Shown: piece by piece, positions 1-6,004 of the stretch | How positions within the stretch are numbered: the first letter of the stretch is position 1 | How the letters are laid out: each line of letters starts with the position of its first letter | NCBI GenBank assembly: GCA_050946655.1 | Contig: JBMNVE010000061.1 | Span: forward strand, 1-10,859 | Source of the DNA: JAXGRD01 sp050946655 | Lineage (GTDB): Bacteria; Bacillota; Clostridia; Peptostreptococcales; Anaerovoracaceae | Length of the DNA: 10,859 nt | Direction of reading: 5' to 3' | Notes under the pieces: generated by a model | What the model saw: only the letters and a program-made list of their open reading frames with translations | Told to the model about the DNA's origin: nothing | Database searches by the model: none | Made by a program: the position numbers and the translations under genes

Positions 1-12
1 TCAGAATATATA

Positions 13-41
13 TTGACTTTTTCTATGTTTCGAATTATTAT
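13..41 (+). promoter_or_regulatory. Predicted sigma-A promoter of the ferredoxin-AOR operon
   Basis: A -35 box TTGACT (13-18) lies 17 nt upstream of a -10 box TATTAT (36-41). A perfect TATAAT also occurs at 39-44 but would need a 20-nt spacer. The surroundings are AT-rich. Transcription would begin near 47-52, exactly where the structured leader starts, which supports the assignment. Both boxes are read directly from the sequence; promoter activity is inferred. Confidence 0.65.
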
Positions 42-49
42 AATCATAT

Positions 50-166
50 AACTCCGACTTCTGCGAGACAGCGGTGTTGCCTGCAGAAGCGTTAGGGTGA
101 GAGAAGCGATTCTCTTGCCTGCCAGTGTGCAAAGGAGAGAATGCCCGAAGGGCTTCCCTTGTTTGC
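50..166 (+). ncRNA. Putative Moco/Tuco riboswitch leader (molybdenum or tungsten cofactor sensor)
   Basis: The leader is highly structured. CTCC (52-55) can pair with GGAG (134-137) to close a multibranched fold. CTTCTGC (58-64... c58 to c64) pairs with GCAGAAG (83-89). AGAGAA (100-105) pairs with TTCTCT (110-115) across a GCGA tetraloop, flanked by AGG (94-96) pairing with CCT (118-120). GCCC (143-146) pairs with GGGC (150-153). Blocks such as ACTCCGA, AGGGTGAGAG, GCCTGCCAGTGTGC and GCCCGAAGGGC resemble, from memory, the conserved parts of the Moco RNA motif. That family is known upstream of molybdopterin biosynthesis, molybdate transport and Mo/W enzyme genes. A variant lacking the P3 stem has been associated with the tungsten cofactor; I cannot tell by eye whether P3 is present here. 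The position directly before an AOR operon fits well. Confidence 0.7.
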
Positions 167-173
167 TTTTTTT
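129..173 (+). terminator. Intrinsic terminator in the leader (expression platform)
   Basis: GCAAA (129-133) pairs with TTTGC (162-166). The upper part is GG/CC (134-135 with 157-158), GAA/TTC (139-141 with 154-156) and GCCC/GGGC around a GAA loop. Seven T residues follow (167-173). The lower left arm includes GG(AG) at 134-137, which the aptamer-closing helix with CTCC (52-55) would also use, so the two folds compete. That predicts a leader in which ligand binding opposes termination (ON switch), but the direction of control is an inference. Confidence 0.65.
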
Positions 174-206
174 GTTACATAATGAATAGGAAATGGAGTT
201 TCAGCG

Positions 207-593
207 ATGAAGAGATTGAAGTTTTCAAAAGAGAAATGTATCGGATGCGGACTATGTGCACAGGTGTGCTCCGCCTATAAAGAAGGGGTATATCAACCTT
301 CTAAGGCACGGATCTTTATTGAGTCTTACTATGATGACGGAAAATTGAAATACAAGGATCACTACTGCATCCTCTGCGGCATCTGCGTGAAAGCATGTCC
401 CCAAGATGCCATCACCTTGGATCAGCACATTGTCGTGGATAAGGAAAAGTGCATCGGTTGCGGGATATGTGCAAAGAAATGTCCCAAAAAAGTCATCCGG
501 ATCAGAGACAAAAAATCCGTCATCTGCGACACCTGCCAAGGAGATCCAAATTGCATCAAAACATGTCCGCAGAATGCGCTAACGTTTAAATAG
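207..593 (+). CDS. Polyferredoxin with four [4Fe-4S] clusters, likely AOR electron-transfer subunit
   Basis: This 128-residue cytoplasmic protein carries sixteen cysteines arranged as four cluster motifs: C11/C14/C17/C21, C54/C57/C60/C64, C82/C85/C88/C92 and C107/C110/C116/C120. The first three are CxxCxxCxxxC. The last has a wider CxxCx5CxxxC spacing, as in HycB/DmsB-like polyferredoxins. Such proteins relay electrons between a catalytic subunit and ferredoxin or another acceptor. The small four-cluster subunit of the Aromatoleum-type AOR complex is a close functional parallel. The ATG at 207 has GGAGT (195-199) 7 nt upstream. The stop codon runs into the ribosome binding site of the AOR gene, 12 nt before its start, so the two are co-expressed and probably form a complex. 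Partner specificity is inferred from context. Confidence 0.93.
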   Translation: MKRLKFSKEKCIGCGLCAQVCSAYKEGVYQPSKARIFIESYYDDGKLKYKDHYCILCGICVKACPQDAITLDQHIVVDKEKCIGCGICAKKCPKKVIRIRDKKSVICDTCQGDPNCIKTCPQNALTFK

Positions 594-605
594 GAGGGAA
601 GAAGG

Positions 606-2372
606 ATGACCATGTTAGGATATACAAATCAAGTATTGAGAGTGGACTTGACGGCAAAGACCTATGCCATTGAGCCGCTGAATATGGATTGGGCCGAGAA
701 ATATGTGGGATCAAAGGGGTTGGCGATAAAATACCTGTACGAAGAGCTGGAACCGGGGATCGATCCTCTGGGGCCGGAAAACAAGCTGCTCCTCACCAAC
801 GGACCTATGACCGGGACGCCGGTACCCTGCTCGGGCAAGCTGTCCATTGCGGCCAAGTCGCCGGCAACGGGGACCATCAATGACTGTTCCATCGGTGGCC
901 ATATCGGACTGAAGATCAAATATGCCGGATACGATATGATCATCTTTGAAGGTGCCCTGGACAAGCCGGGATATCTAGTGATTGAAAACGATAAAGTAAC
1001 CTTTGAGGATGCCGGTGACCTGTGGGGCCTTGGTTCCCACGAAGCGGAAAAAATTCTGGCCGATCAATACGGAACGGAGTTCAGCTACCTTTCCATCGGC
1101 CCGGCAGGGGAGAACCTGGTTCCCATGTCCTGCATCAACTCCGACTTCTATCGGCAGGCGGGAAGAGGCGGTATCGGTGCCGTCATGGGCAGTAAAAAGA
1201 TGAAGGCGGTGGCCATCAAGGGCACCGGTGCGGTGAAGATCCCCGATATCGAAAAGGGAACAGACAGGATTATCGAGATCCTACAAACAGACACGTTACA
1301 GGAAGACAATACCTTTGTCTTTGATTACGGAACGACGGCTTTTTTAGAAGCGTGTAATGACGGCGGGATACTCCCGTACAAGAACTTTTCCGACACCACT
1401 GATCCTGACTGGGAGGAATACAACGGAGACGTTCTCATCAAGGGCCGCGAAGGAAAGCGAGGCTGCGGAAGTTGCGGTCTGGGCTGCGGGAACTACCTGA
1501 AGATCGGAAACGCCATCTGTGAAGGGCCTGAGTATGAGAGCATCGCTGTAGCGGGACCCAACGCCGGAGTCAAGGATCCCGAAGTGATCCTAAAGTTCAA
1601 CCAAGTCGCCGACAACATGGGCCTGGACACCATCAGTGCCGGAGACACCATTATTTGGGCCATGGAAATGACGGAAAAAGGGCTTCACGATTTTGGCATC
1701 AAATTCGGTGACGGCCAGAAACTGGTAGAATACCTGGAATTGATCGCCAGAAGAGAAGGGGTCGGTGCCGATTTGGCCGACGGGGTGAAGGCCGCTTCGG
1801 AAAAATTCGGCGGGACCGACTTTGCCATGCATGCAAAGGGCTTGGAATATCCTCAGTATGAGCCGAGAGGGTCATGGGGCATGTCCCTGGCCTATGCGGT
1901 ATCCGATAGAGGTGCTTGCCACATGAGGGCCTACGCCCCCAACGTGGAGGTATTTGAAGCCGCCGTGCCGCCCTATACGCCCGAGGGAAAGGGACAGATG
2001 GTCAAGGATCTGGGTATCAGCAATGCCATCAAGTTCTGCCTGTGCATCTGCGATTTCTGGGGCACTCTCGAGACGGATTTAATGGCGGAGTTGATGACCA
2101 TCGTCACCGGCCGACAGTGGACTGAGGAAGAGATGCTGGAAGTGGGAGAGAGAGTCCTAAACGTGGCAAGAGCATTCAACCAGCGAGAAGGGTTCAACCG
2201 AAAGGATGACACCATGCCCAAGAGGCTGGCAAAAGAAGCTTTGAAGAGCGGTGCCGGTGCCGGGCAAAAGATCCCCCAGGAGGCCTTTGACGATATGCTG
2301 GATCAGTACTATGAAGTGATGGGCTGGGACAGCAACGGCATGATGCCCCAAAGCCTGCTGGATACGTTATAA
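606..2372 (+). CDS. aor: Tungsten-containing aldehyde:ferredoxin oxidoreductase, catalytic subunit
   Basis: At 588 residues this is full length for the AOR family, which oxidises aldehydes to carboxylates (reversibly under strongly reducing conditions) at a tungsten- or molybdenum-bis-pterin centre. The N-terminal domain opens with the family's GYTNQVLRVDL stretch. A pterin-binding AGRGGIGAVMGSKK segment covers 185-198. The [4Fe-4S] ligands are CxxCxxxC at C287/C290/C294, with the fourth probably C478 in the cysteine-rich KFCLCICDFWG segment. EGPEYES (306-312) and RGACH (435-439) match the regions holding the conserved acidic and histidine residues near the metal. The ATG at 606 has GGAGGGA (593-599) 6 nt upstream; an ATG at 612 is an alternative. 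Family membership is certain. Choice of W over Mo, and the substrate, cannot be read from sequence. Confidence 0.97.
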   Translation: MTMLGYTNQVLRVDLTAKTYAIEPLNMDWAEKYVGSKGLAIKYLYEELEPGIDPLGPENKLLLTNGPMTGTPVPCSGKLSIAAKSPATGTINDCSIGGHIGLKIKYAGYDMIIFEGALDKPGYLVIENDKVTFEDAGDLWGLGSHEAEKILADQYGTEFSYLSIGPAGENLVPMSCINSDFYRQAGRGGIGAVMGSKKMKAVAIKGTGAVKIPDIEKGTDRIIEILQTDTLQEDNTFVFDYGTTAFLEACNDGGILPYKNFSDTTDPDWEEYNGDVLIKGREGKRGCGSCGLGCGNYLKIGNAICEGPEYESIAVAGPNAGVKDPEVILKFNQVADNMGLDTISAGDTIIWAMEMTEKGLHDFGIKFGDGQKLVEYLELIARREGVGADLADGVKAASEKFGGTDFAMHAKGLEYPQYEPRGSWGMSLAYAVSDRGACHMRAYAPNVEVFEAAVPPYTPEGKGQMVKDLGISNAIKFCLCICDFWGTLETDLMAELMTIVTGRQWTEEEMLEVGERVLNVARAFNQREGFNRKDDTMPKRLAKEALKSGAGAGQKIPQEAFDDMLDQYYEVMGWDSNGMMPQSLLDTL

Positions 2373-2394
2373 AAAGGAGCATTAGGAATCAACG

Positions 2395-2634
2395 ATGAAG
2401 ATCAGGATCGCATTGCGCGGAACCTTAGTGAAATATTTCGACGGAGAAAAGGAGCGGGAAGTAGAGGTGCCGGACAACTGCACCTGCGATGAAGCCCTCC
2501 AAACCGTGGGGATCAATTACAGGGAAATCAAGAGCTTTGGCTTTGTAGCCATCAACAGTAAGCGAGTCATGATTTACGATCGCCTGAAAGAGGGGGATCA
2601 ACTGAAAGCATATTCCAGGATATCCGGGGGGTGA
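2395..2634 (+). CDS. MoaD/ThiS-family ubiquitin-like sulfur carrier
   Basis: This 79-residue protein has a beta-grasp pattern and ends in ...RISGG. The terminal Gly-Gly is the feature that is adenylated and thiocarboxylated in MoaD and ThiS. MoaD donates sulfur to build the dithiolene of molybdopterin. A ThiF/MoeB-like activating enzyme is encoded just downstream on the other strand. The gene lies 22 nt after the AOR stop and is the last of that operon. An AGGA at 2384-2387 sits 7 nt before the ATG, while a stronger AAAGGAG at 2373-2379 is 15 nt away. No moaE partner is present in the window, so it may be an AOR-specific carrier rather than the housekeeping MoaD. A role in thiamine synthesis is less likely because no thi gene is nearby. 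Confidence 0.88.
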   Translation: MKIRIALRGTLVKYFDGEKEREVEVPDNCTCDEALQTVGINYREIKSFGFVAINSKRVMIYDRLKEGDQLKAYSRISGG

Positions 2635-2730
2635 GCGTCCTCCCGGACCTGAAATATGAGGGGATCACTTCGAAAACATGGGCATATTGATTATGCCGAA
2701 ATTCATACGCAAACGAAATGGTTTCCTTAA

Positions 2731-2771
2731 TAGAGAATCGGTGCCCTCTCATCGATTCTCTTTATTATTTT
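2731..2771 (+). terminator. Intrinsic terminator of the ferredoxin-AOR-MoaD operon
   Basis: AGAGAATCG (2732-2740) pairs perfectly with CGATTCTCT (2753-2761), a 9-bp stem extended by a G-T and a T-A pair around a short loop. It is followed on the plus strand by TTATTATTTTT. It sits between two convergent genes. The minus-strand side has no T-tract, so it is mainly a plus-strand terminator. Confidence 0.85.
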
Positions 2772-3217
2772 TCTACTCTGCCACCTACACTGATGGTACC
2801 TGACCTGGTGACAGAAGTAAAATACACATTATCTTTCAAACCGCATGCTTTGCCCGATGCCACCAAAGGACATTGGTCATAGCATGGTTTTTTGTTGTGG
2901 ATGGCAAGAACAGCATCTCCCACTCGGAGAAGATCCCCTACCGCTAGATTCGCCGTGTTTTGCCGGCCTGGGACAGGCTCTACCATGAGATTTGCTCTGA
3001 ACTTCACCGTACAAAGTCCCTTTCTCTGCTCAGGGGGAGGCCAGGACCCGAGATCCTCAATGTCCGGAGGATAGAACCAAACAGAGATGGGATCTCGATC
3101 ATCGTCCCAGTGTCGATCGCCGGGAATTCCCTTGCCTGCAGAAAGCAGGACCTGCGAAAGGAAAGAAGGCTTTCTTTGTTTGTCGTAAGCTACGATCCTT
3201 TTTAATGTTCCGATCAT
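2765..3217 (-). CDS. Small MOSC-domain protein
   Basis: This 150-residue protein corresponds to a single MOSC domain, without the N-terminal beta-barrel of mARC/YcbX. Visible family marks are GKGIPGDRH (28-36), the FRANLMVE strand (73-80), GDLLRVGDAVLAI (94-106) and a cysteine-rich stretch with C112, C116 and C125 where MOSC proteins keep a conserved cysteine. MOSC domains bind or sulfurate pterin-based Mo/W cofactors. Stand-alone copies near Mo/W enzymes are thought to help cofactor maturation or trafficking. The start has GGAGG (3231-3227 on this strand) 9 nt upstream. It lies 18 nt after the stop of the ThiF-like gene, so the two form an operon. The precise reaction is unknown. Confidence 0.88.
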   Translation of the reverse strand: MIGTLKRIVAYDKQRKPSFLSQVLLSAGKGIPGDRHWDDDRDPISVWFYPPDIEDLGSWPPPEQRKGLCTVKFRANLMVEPVPGRQNTANLAVGDLLRVGDAVLAIHNKKPCYDQCPLVASGKACGLKDNVYFTSVTRSGTISVGGRVEK

Positions 3218-3235
3218 CCTTAGGGGCCTCCTTCA

Positions 3236-3919
3236 TTAGAACTGGATGATATCAAAATTTCCGTCAAGCAAGTCAATTTGTAGCACCCCGCTTGATAGGG
3301 GAGTCTCTCTGCCAAGAAGTGCTTTAACGCACTCCGCCACCTGGATGGAAGCAATGTGAGCCGGAATAAAGGAAGGATTGCCCAAAGTTGACTCTTCTCC
3401 CTTATCCGTGTCCCTACCATAGATTTTTCGGAGCAAGTCGCTACCCGGCATGACCAGGGCCACTTGACCGTACCAACCGCCGATGGCACCGTGGACCAGA
3501 GGGATCCCCTCTTGAGCGCAGGCATCTTCCAGCATCAGGCGACTTTCCACATTATCCAGGGCATCCACTGCCAAGTCGCAGCCGGAAAGAAGCCGGGGTG
3601 CATTTTCCTCATCCATATAGAGGCAATGGGCATCCACCTTGATTTCGCTGTTCACCTGATTTACACGGATGGCCGCCTCTTCCGCCTTGCTCTTGCCCAA
3701 ATTGGACTCCAAGCATAGAAGTTGGCGGTTCAGGTTGGATTGGCTGAACACATCACCATCCACGGCGACTAAATGGCCGATGCCCAGGCGAGCAAGCAGT
3801 TCGATCACATGACCCCCCAGTCCGCCGCAGCCCACCACGCAAACTCTAGCCCTCTTCAACACCTGCATTTCCTCGCTGCTGATGGCACTGCAGTTCATTC
3901 TGTACCGTTCTTGGATCAT
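3236..3919 (-). CDS. ThiF/MoeB/HesA-family E1-like adenylyltransferase (minimal form)
   Basis: This 227-residue protein has the nucleotide-binding loop GCGGLGG (30-36), the ribose-binding acidic residue D54, NLNRQ (62-66), K76/K78 and the magnesium-binding DALDN (119-123). These mark the enzymes that adenylate the C-terminal glycine of ubiquitin-like sulfur carriers. The MoaD-like protein at 2395-2634 is the obvious partner. It is shorter than MoeB (about 250 residues), and I see neither the two zinc-binding CxxC pairs nor the usual cysteine in the crossover loop; the matching region reads GKEESTLGNPSF-like (around 174-184). It may therefore only adenylate and leave sulfur transfer to another protein. 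The ATG has GGGGAG 8 nt upstream. Confidence 0.9.
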   Translation of the reverse strand: MIQERYRMNCSAISSEEMQVLKRARVCVVGCGGLGGHVIELLARLGIGHLVAVDGDVFSQSNLNRQLLCLESNLGKSKAEEAAIRVNQVNSEIKVDAHCLYMDEENAPRLLSGCDLAVDALDNVESRLMLEDACAQEGIPLVHGAIGGWYGQVALVMPGSDLLRKIYGRDTDKGEESTLGNPSFIPAHIASIQVAECVKALLGRETPLSSGVLQIDLLDGNFDIIQF

Positions 3920-3955
3920 TTTCGGTGCTCCCCTTTTCTTACTTCATATAGGCAC

Positions 3956-3984
3956 AGTTTACCTTGTATTTGCCTTTCTGACAA
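3956..3984 (-). promoter_or_regulatory. Candidate promoter for the ThiF-like/MOSC operon
   Basis: On the minus strand TTGTCA (3984-3979) is followed 17 nt later by TAAACT (3961-3956). These match the -35 and -10 consensus at 5 and 4 of 6 positions. This places the transcript start near 3949, about 30 nt before the ThiF-like ATG. The match is moderate, and other AT-rich hexamers are close by. Confidence 0.4.
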
Positions 3985-4017
3985 GAGGGAGGTGGACATT
4001 GGGAGGATGATACCGCT

Positions 4018-4035
4018 ACCCGAAACTTCGGGGGT
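4018..4035. repeat. Inverted repeat in the divergent intergenic region
   Basis: CCCGAA (4019-4024) and TTCGGG (4027-4032) are exact reverse complements separated by 2 nt, with further A-T flanking possible. The repeat lies in the 178-nt gap between two divergent operons, about 30 nt upstream of the TATAAT assigned to the 4098 gene. It could be an operator for a dimeric regulator or a small RNA hairpin. There is no T-tract strong enough to call it a terminator. Confidence 0.4.
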
Positions 4036-4041
4036 TCGTTC

Positions 4042-4070
4042 TTCCTAATGGTGAGGCAATGTAGTATAAT
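4042..4070 (+). promoter_or_regulatory. Candidate promoter of the TiaS-like/ABC/flavoprotein operon
   Basis: A perfect -10 box TATAAT lies at 4065-4070. The hexamer 17 nt upstream, TTCCTA (4042-4047), is a poor -35 box. The predicted transcript would start near 4077 and have a leader of only about 20 nt, too short for a riboswitch. A weak -35 often means activator dependence, which would fit the nearby inverted repeat, but that is inference. Confidence 0.5.
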
Positions 4071-4097
4071 AACCACAGAAAGTTGAGGTAGACAATA

Positions 4098-4985
4098 GTG
4101 ACTAGAGTATTGATCTGCGTGGATGACACGGATGATTTGACAAAGGAAACCAGCACCGGTGCAATAGCCGATATGATTTGTGAAGCGGTGGTGGGGTTGG
4201 GAGGAAGGCTGAACAAAGGCGTCACAAGGCATCAGTTATTGCTCCATAATGACATCGCATATACTTCTCACAACAGTTCCATGTGCATGGATATGACCGT
4301 GGACAAAGAATTTTCGGTGGAAAAAATTGAGACAGAGGCAAAAAGGGTCATTCTTGAAAACATGGCGGACACCTCTGATCCGGGGCTTTGCATTTGCCGG
4401 CTGGATGAATTGAAATTTCCCGCCAGGCTGATCTCCTTCGGCAAGCGGGCGCAGTTAGAAGTCCTTGACAAGGCAGAAGCATACCGGGTGGCCGATGAGA
4501 TCGGTGGAACGTTGCTGAAGGAACACGGCGGGGACGGAAGCGGAGTTATCGGCGCTCTGGCAGGAGTCGGCCTGCGACTTATGGGTAGTGACGGAACCTT
4601 TCGAGGGGGAAAGGAAGCCAAATATGCCGGGAGCAGTTTCTCAGTAAAAGAATGGTTGGGGAAAGAAGGTGTAGAGCAGGTGCTGGATACTTCAGGAAAT
4701 GCCTTGGACGAGAAGACCCAGATCCACATAGAGGACCGGATAAAGTTTGCCTTGCTCAACGATAAAAAAACCCTGGTAGCCAAGGAGAGGAAGGGCAATT
4801 ATTATGGGTGTGATAAAAAGATCCTATACGGAGAGGACAGAAAGATCGACCTTTGGCTGAACAGTTGTCACCTGTATATTGAGGATAATGACAGAGAAGA
4901 GCAAATCACCAAGGAGGTCGCCTGCTACAATTGCCTGTACAGACGATGGACCCCCAGAGGATATGACTGTGCAAGGGGGAAATGA
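4098..4985 (+). CDS. TiaS-like protein (kinase-like domain) of unknown function
   Basis: This 295-residue protein begins on GTG, with GAGGT (4085-4089) 8 nt upstream. The N-terminal LICVDDTDDLT (5-15) resembles the DDTDS signature of archaeal TiaS. TiaS attaches agmatine to the wobble cytidine of tRNA-Ile2 after an unusual ATP-dependent phosphorylation. Two later segments also fit: TRHQLLL...YTSHNSSM (43-62), and GGDGSGVIGALAGVG (144-158), which resembles the TiaS G-x-x-G-A-L-A-A-x-G motif. It is shorter than TiaS (about 420 residues). It appears to lack most of the OB-fold/zinc-ribbon half that handles tRNA, ending instead in C276xxC279 and C291. Bacteria normally read AUA with TilS-made lysidine, so a tRNA role is doubtful. 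It is the first gene of a tight operon with a FecCD-type importer. It may phosphorylate or activate a small molecule or metal ligand. The family resemblance is moderately sure; the function is unknown. Confidence 0.75.
   Translation: MTRVLICVDDTDDLTKETSTGAIADMICEAVVGLGGRLNKGVTRHQLLLHNDIAYTSHNSSMCMDMTVDKEFSVEKIETEAKRVILENMADTSDPGLCICRLDELKFPARLISFGKRAQLEVLDKAEAYRVADEIGGTLLKEHGGDGSGVIGALAGVGLRLMGSDGTFRGGKEAKYAGSSFSVKEWLGKEGVEQVLDTSGNALDEKTQIHIEDRIKFALLNDKKTLVAKERKGNYYGCDKKILYGEDRKIDLWLNSCHLYIEDNDREEQITKEVACYNCLYRRWTPRGYDCARGK
4973..4980 (+). promoter_or_regulatory. Ribosome binding site that favours a TTG start at 4987
   Basis: AAGGGGGA lies 6 nt before TTG (4987-4989), inside the last codons of the TiaS-like gene. 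ATG 4963 has AGAGG only 2 nt upstream, which is too close. GTG 4969 has the same AGAGG at a workable 8 nt. The TTG start gives a 338-residue permease, normal for the family, and avoids a long overlap. Confidence 0.5.
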
Positions 4986-4986
4986 T

Positions 4987-6003
4987 TTGGCTGCAAAGAA
5001 AACTGATGCACGGATTGTGATTGCATTGATTCTGCTTCCTCTGGCGTTTCTCGTCATGTCTATTTGTATCGGAAGGTACGGCATTTCCCCAAAGGATATT
5101 CTGTACAGCTTTATACAGTGGATCAGCGGTAGAGACATGGGAGTCAGCGATGCCACTTACAGCGTAGCCATACGGATCAGACTGGAAAGAGGAATAGAGG
5201 GACTCCTGGTGGGCGGCGCCCTGGCAGTGAGCGGCGCTTGCTTTCAGAGCATTTTTAGAAATCCCTTGGTATCCAGCGGGATGCTGGGGGTTTCCGGCGG
5301 TGCCGGATTTGGTGCAGCTCTCTCCATCCTTCTCTTTTCCGGCACAGTGATGACTTCCTTTTTTGCTTTCGCCTTTGGCATTTTGGCGGTGATCCTTGCC
5401 TACTTTGTGGGGAAGACAAACGGAGGGTCGCAGGCGCTGACGTTGGTGCTGGGCGGGATTATCGTTCAGTCGATTTTTTCCGCATTGATTTCACTCCTGA
5501 AGTATGTGGCCGATCCCATGGGACAGCTGCCCGCTATCACCTTTTGGTTGATGGGCAGCCTTGCGGGAACGAAGACAGAGGAACTGGTCATTGCTGTGAT
5601 CCCAATGGTCTTGGGCATGGTGGGCATATTTCTTTTTCGTTGGAGGCTGAATGTGCTGTCCATGGGAGATCGAGAGGCTAGAACACTGGGGGTCAATGTG
5701 GACCTGAACCGAGGGATCCTAATCGGGTTTGCTACCTTGGCCACCGCAGGTGCTGTAAGCGTAGCAGGTGTTGTGGGCTGGATCGGCCTAGTGGTGCCTC
5801 ACATGTGCAGGATGATGATGGGCAGTGACAACAAGTGGATCATTCCCGCATCTATTTCCGTCGGGGGCTGCTTCATGGTGGGGGTGGATACCCTGTGCAG
5901 AACGGTGACGGGAGGGGAGATCCCCCTGGGGATCATGACCGCGCTGGTAGGTGCACCGTTCTTTATCTATTTATTGAAAAAGACAAAGGGGAAGGACTGG
6001 TAA
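4987..6003 (+). CDS. FecCD-family ABC importer permease
   Basis: This is a very hydrophobic inner-membrane protein of 338 residues from the preferred TTG start. In-frame GTG 4969, ATG 4963 and ATG 4879 are possible, but the last would overlap the previous gene by over 100 nt. Nine to ten hydrophobic segments are visible. FecCD/BtuC signatures include QSIFRNPLVSSGMLGVSGGAG, shown in part here as QSIFRNPLVSSGMLG, the GWIGLVVPHMCR segment that contacts the ATPase, and GEIPLGIMTALVGAPFF near the C-terminus. These dimeric permeases import siderophores, haem, cobalamin and, in the MolABC system, molybdate or tungstate. It begins one nucleotide after the TiaS-like stop and ends one nucleotide before the ATPase start. 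Substrate is not readable from sequence; AOR context suggests an oxyanion. Confidence 0.92.
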   Translation: MAAKKTDARIVIALILLPLAFLVMSICIGRYGISPKDILYSFIQWISGRDMGVSDATYSVAIRIRLERGIEGLLVGGALAVSGACFQSIFRNPLVSSGMLGVSGGAGFGAALSILLFSGTVMTSFFAFAFGILAVILAYFVGKTNGGSQALTLVLGGIIVQSIFSALISLLKYVADPMGQLPAITFWLMGSLAGTKTEELVIAVIPMVLGMVGIFLFRWRLNVLSMGDREARTLGVNVDLNRGILIGFATLATAGAVSVAGVVGWIGLVVPHMCRMMMGSDNKWIIPASISVGGCFMVGVDTLCRTVTGGEIPLGIMTALVGAPFFIYLLKKTKGKDW

Positions 6004-6004
6004 A

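Noticed and set aside
2631..2668. A possible hairpin, GTGA...CCTC with GAGG...TCAC, just after the MoaD-like stop codon.
   Set aside because: The pairing is interrupted and no T-tract follows. The clear terminator is at 2731-2771.
2395..3919. ThiS/ThiF pair for thiamine synthesis.
   Set aside because: No thiG, thiH or other thi gene is present, while a MOSC protein and AOR are adjacent, which favours a pterin-cofactor role.
4007..4048. A 13-codon open frame after GGGAGG in the divergent intergenic region, a possible leader peptide.
   Set aside because: The Shine-Dalgarno-like sequence touches the ATG with no spacer, the frame lies upstream of the predicted promoter for the 4098 gene, and there are no regulatory codon runs.
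4268..4798. A 176-codon open frame antisense to the TiaS-like gene, the longest of the antisense frames apart from the real minus-strand genes.
   Set aside because: Its serine/proline-rich translation has no motif, and the opposite strand encodes a protein with clear family motifs and a good ribosome site.
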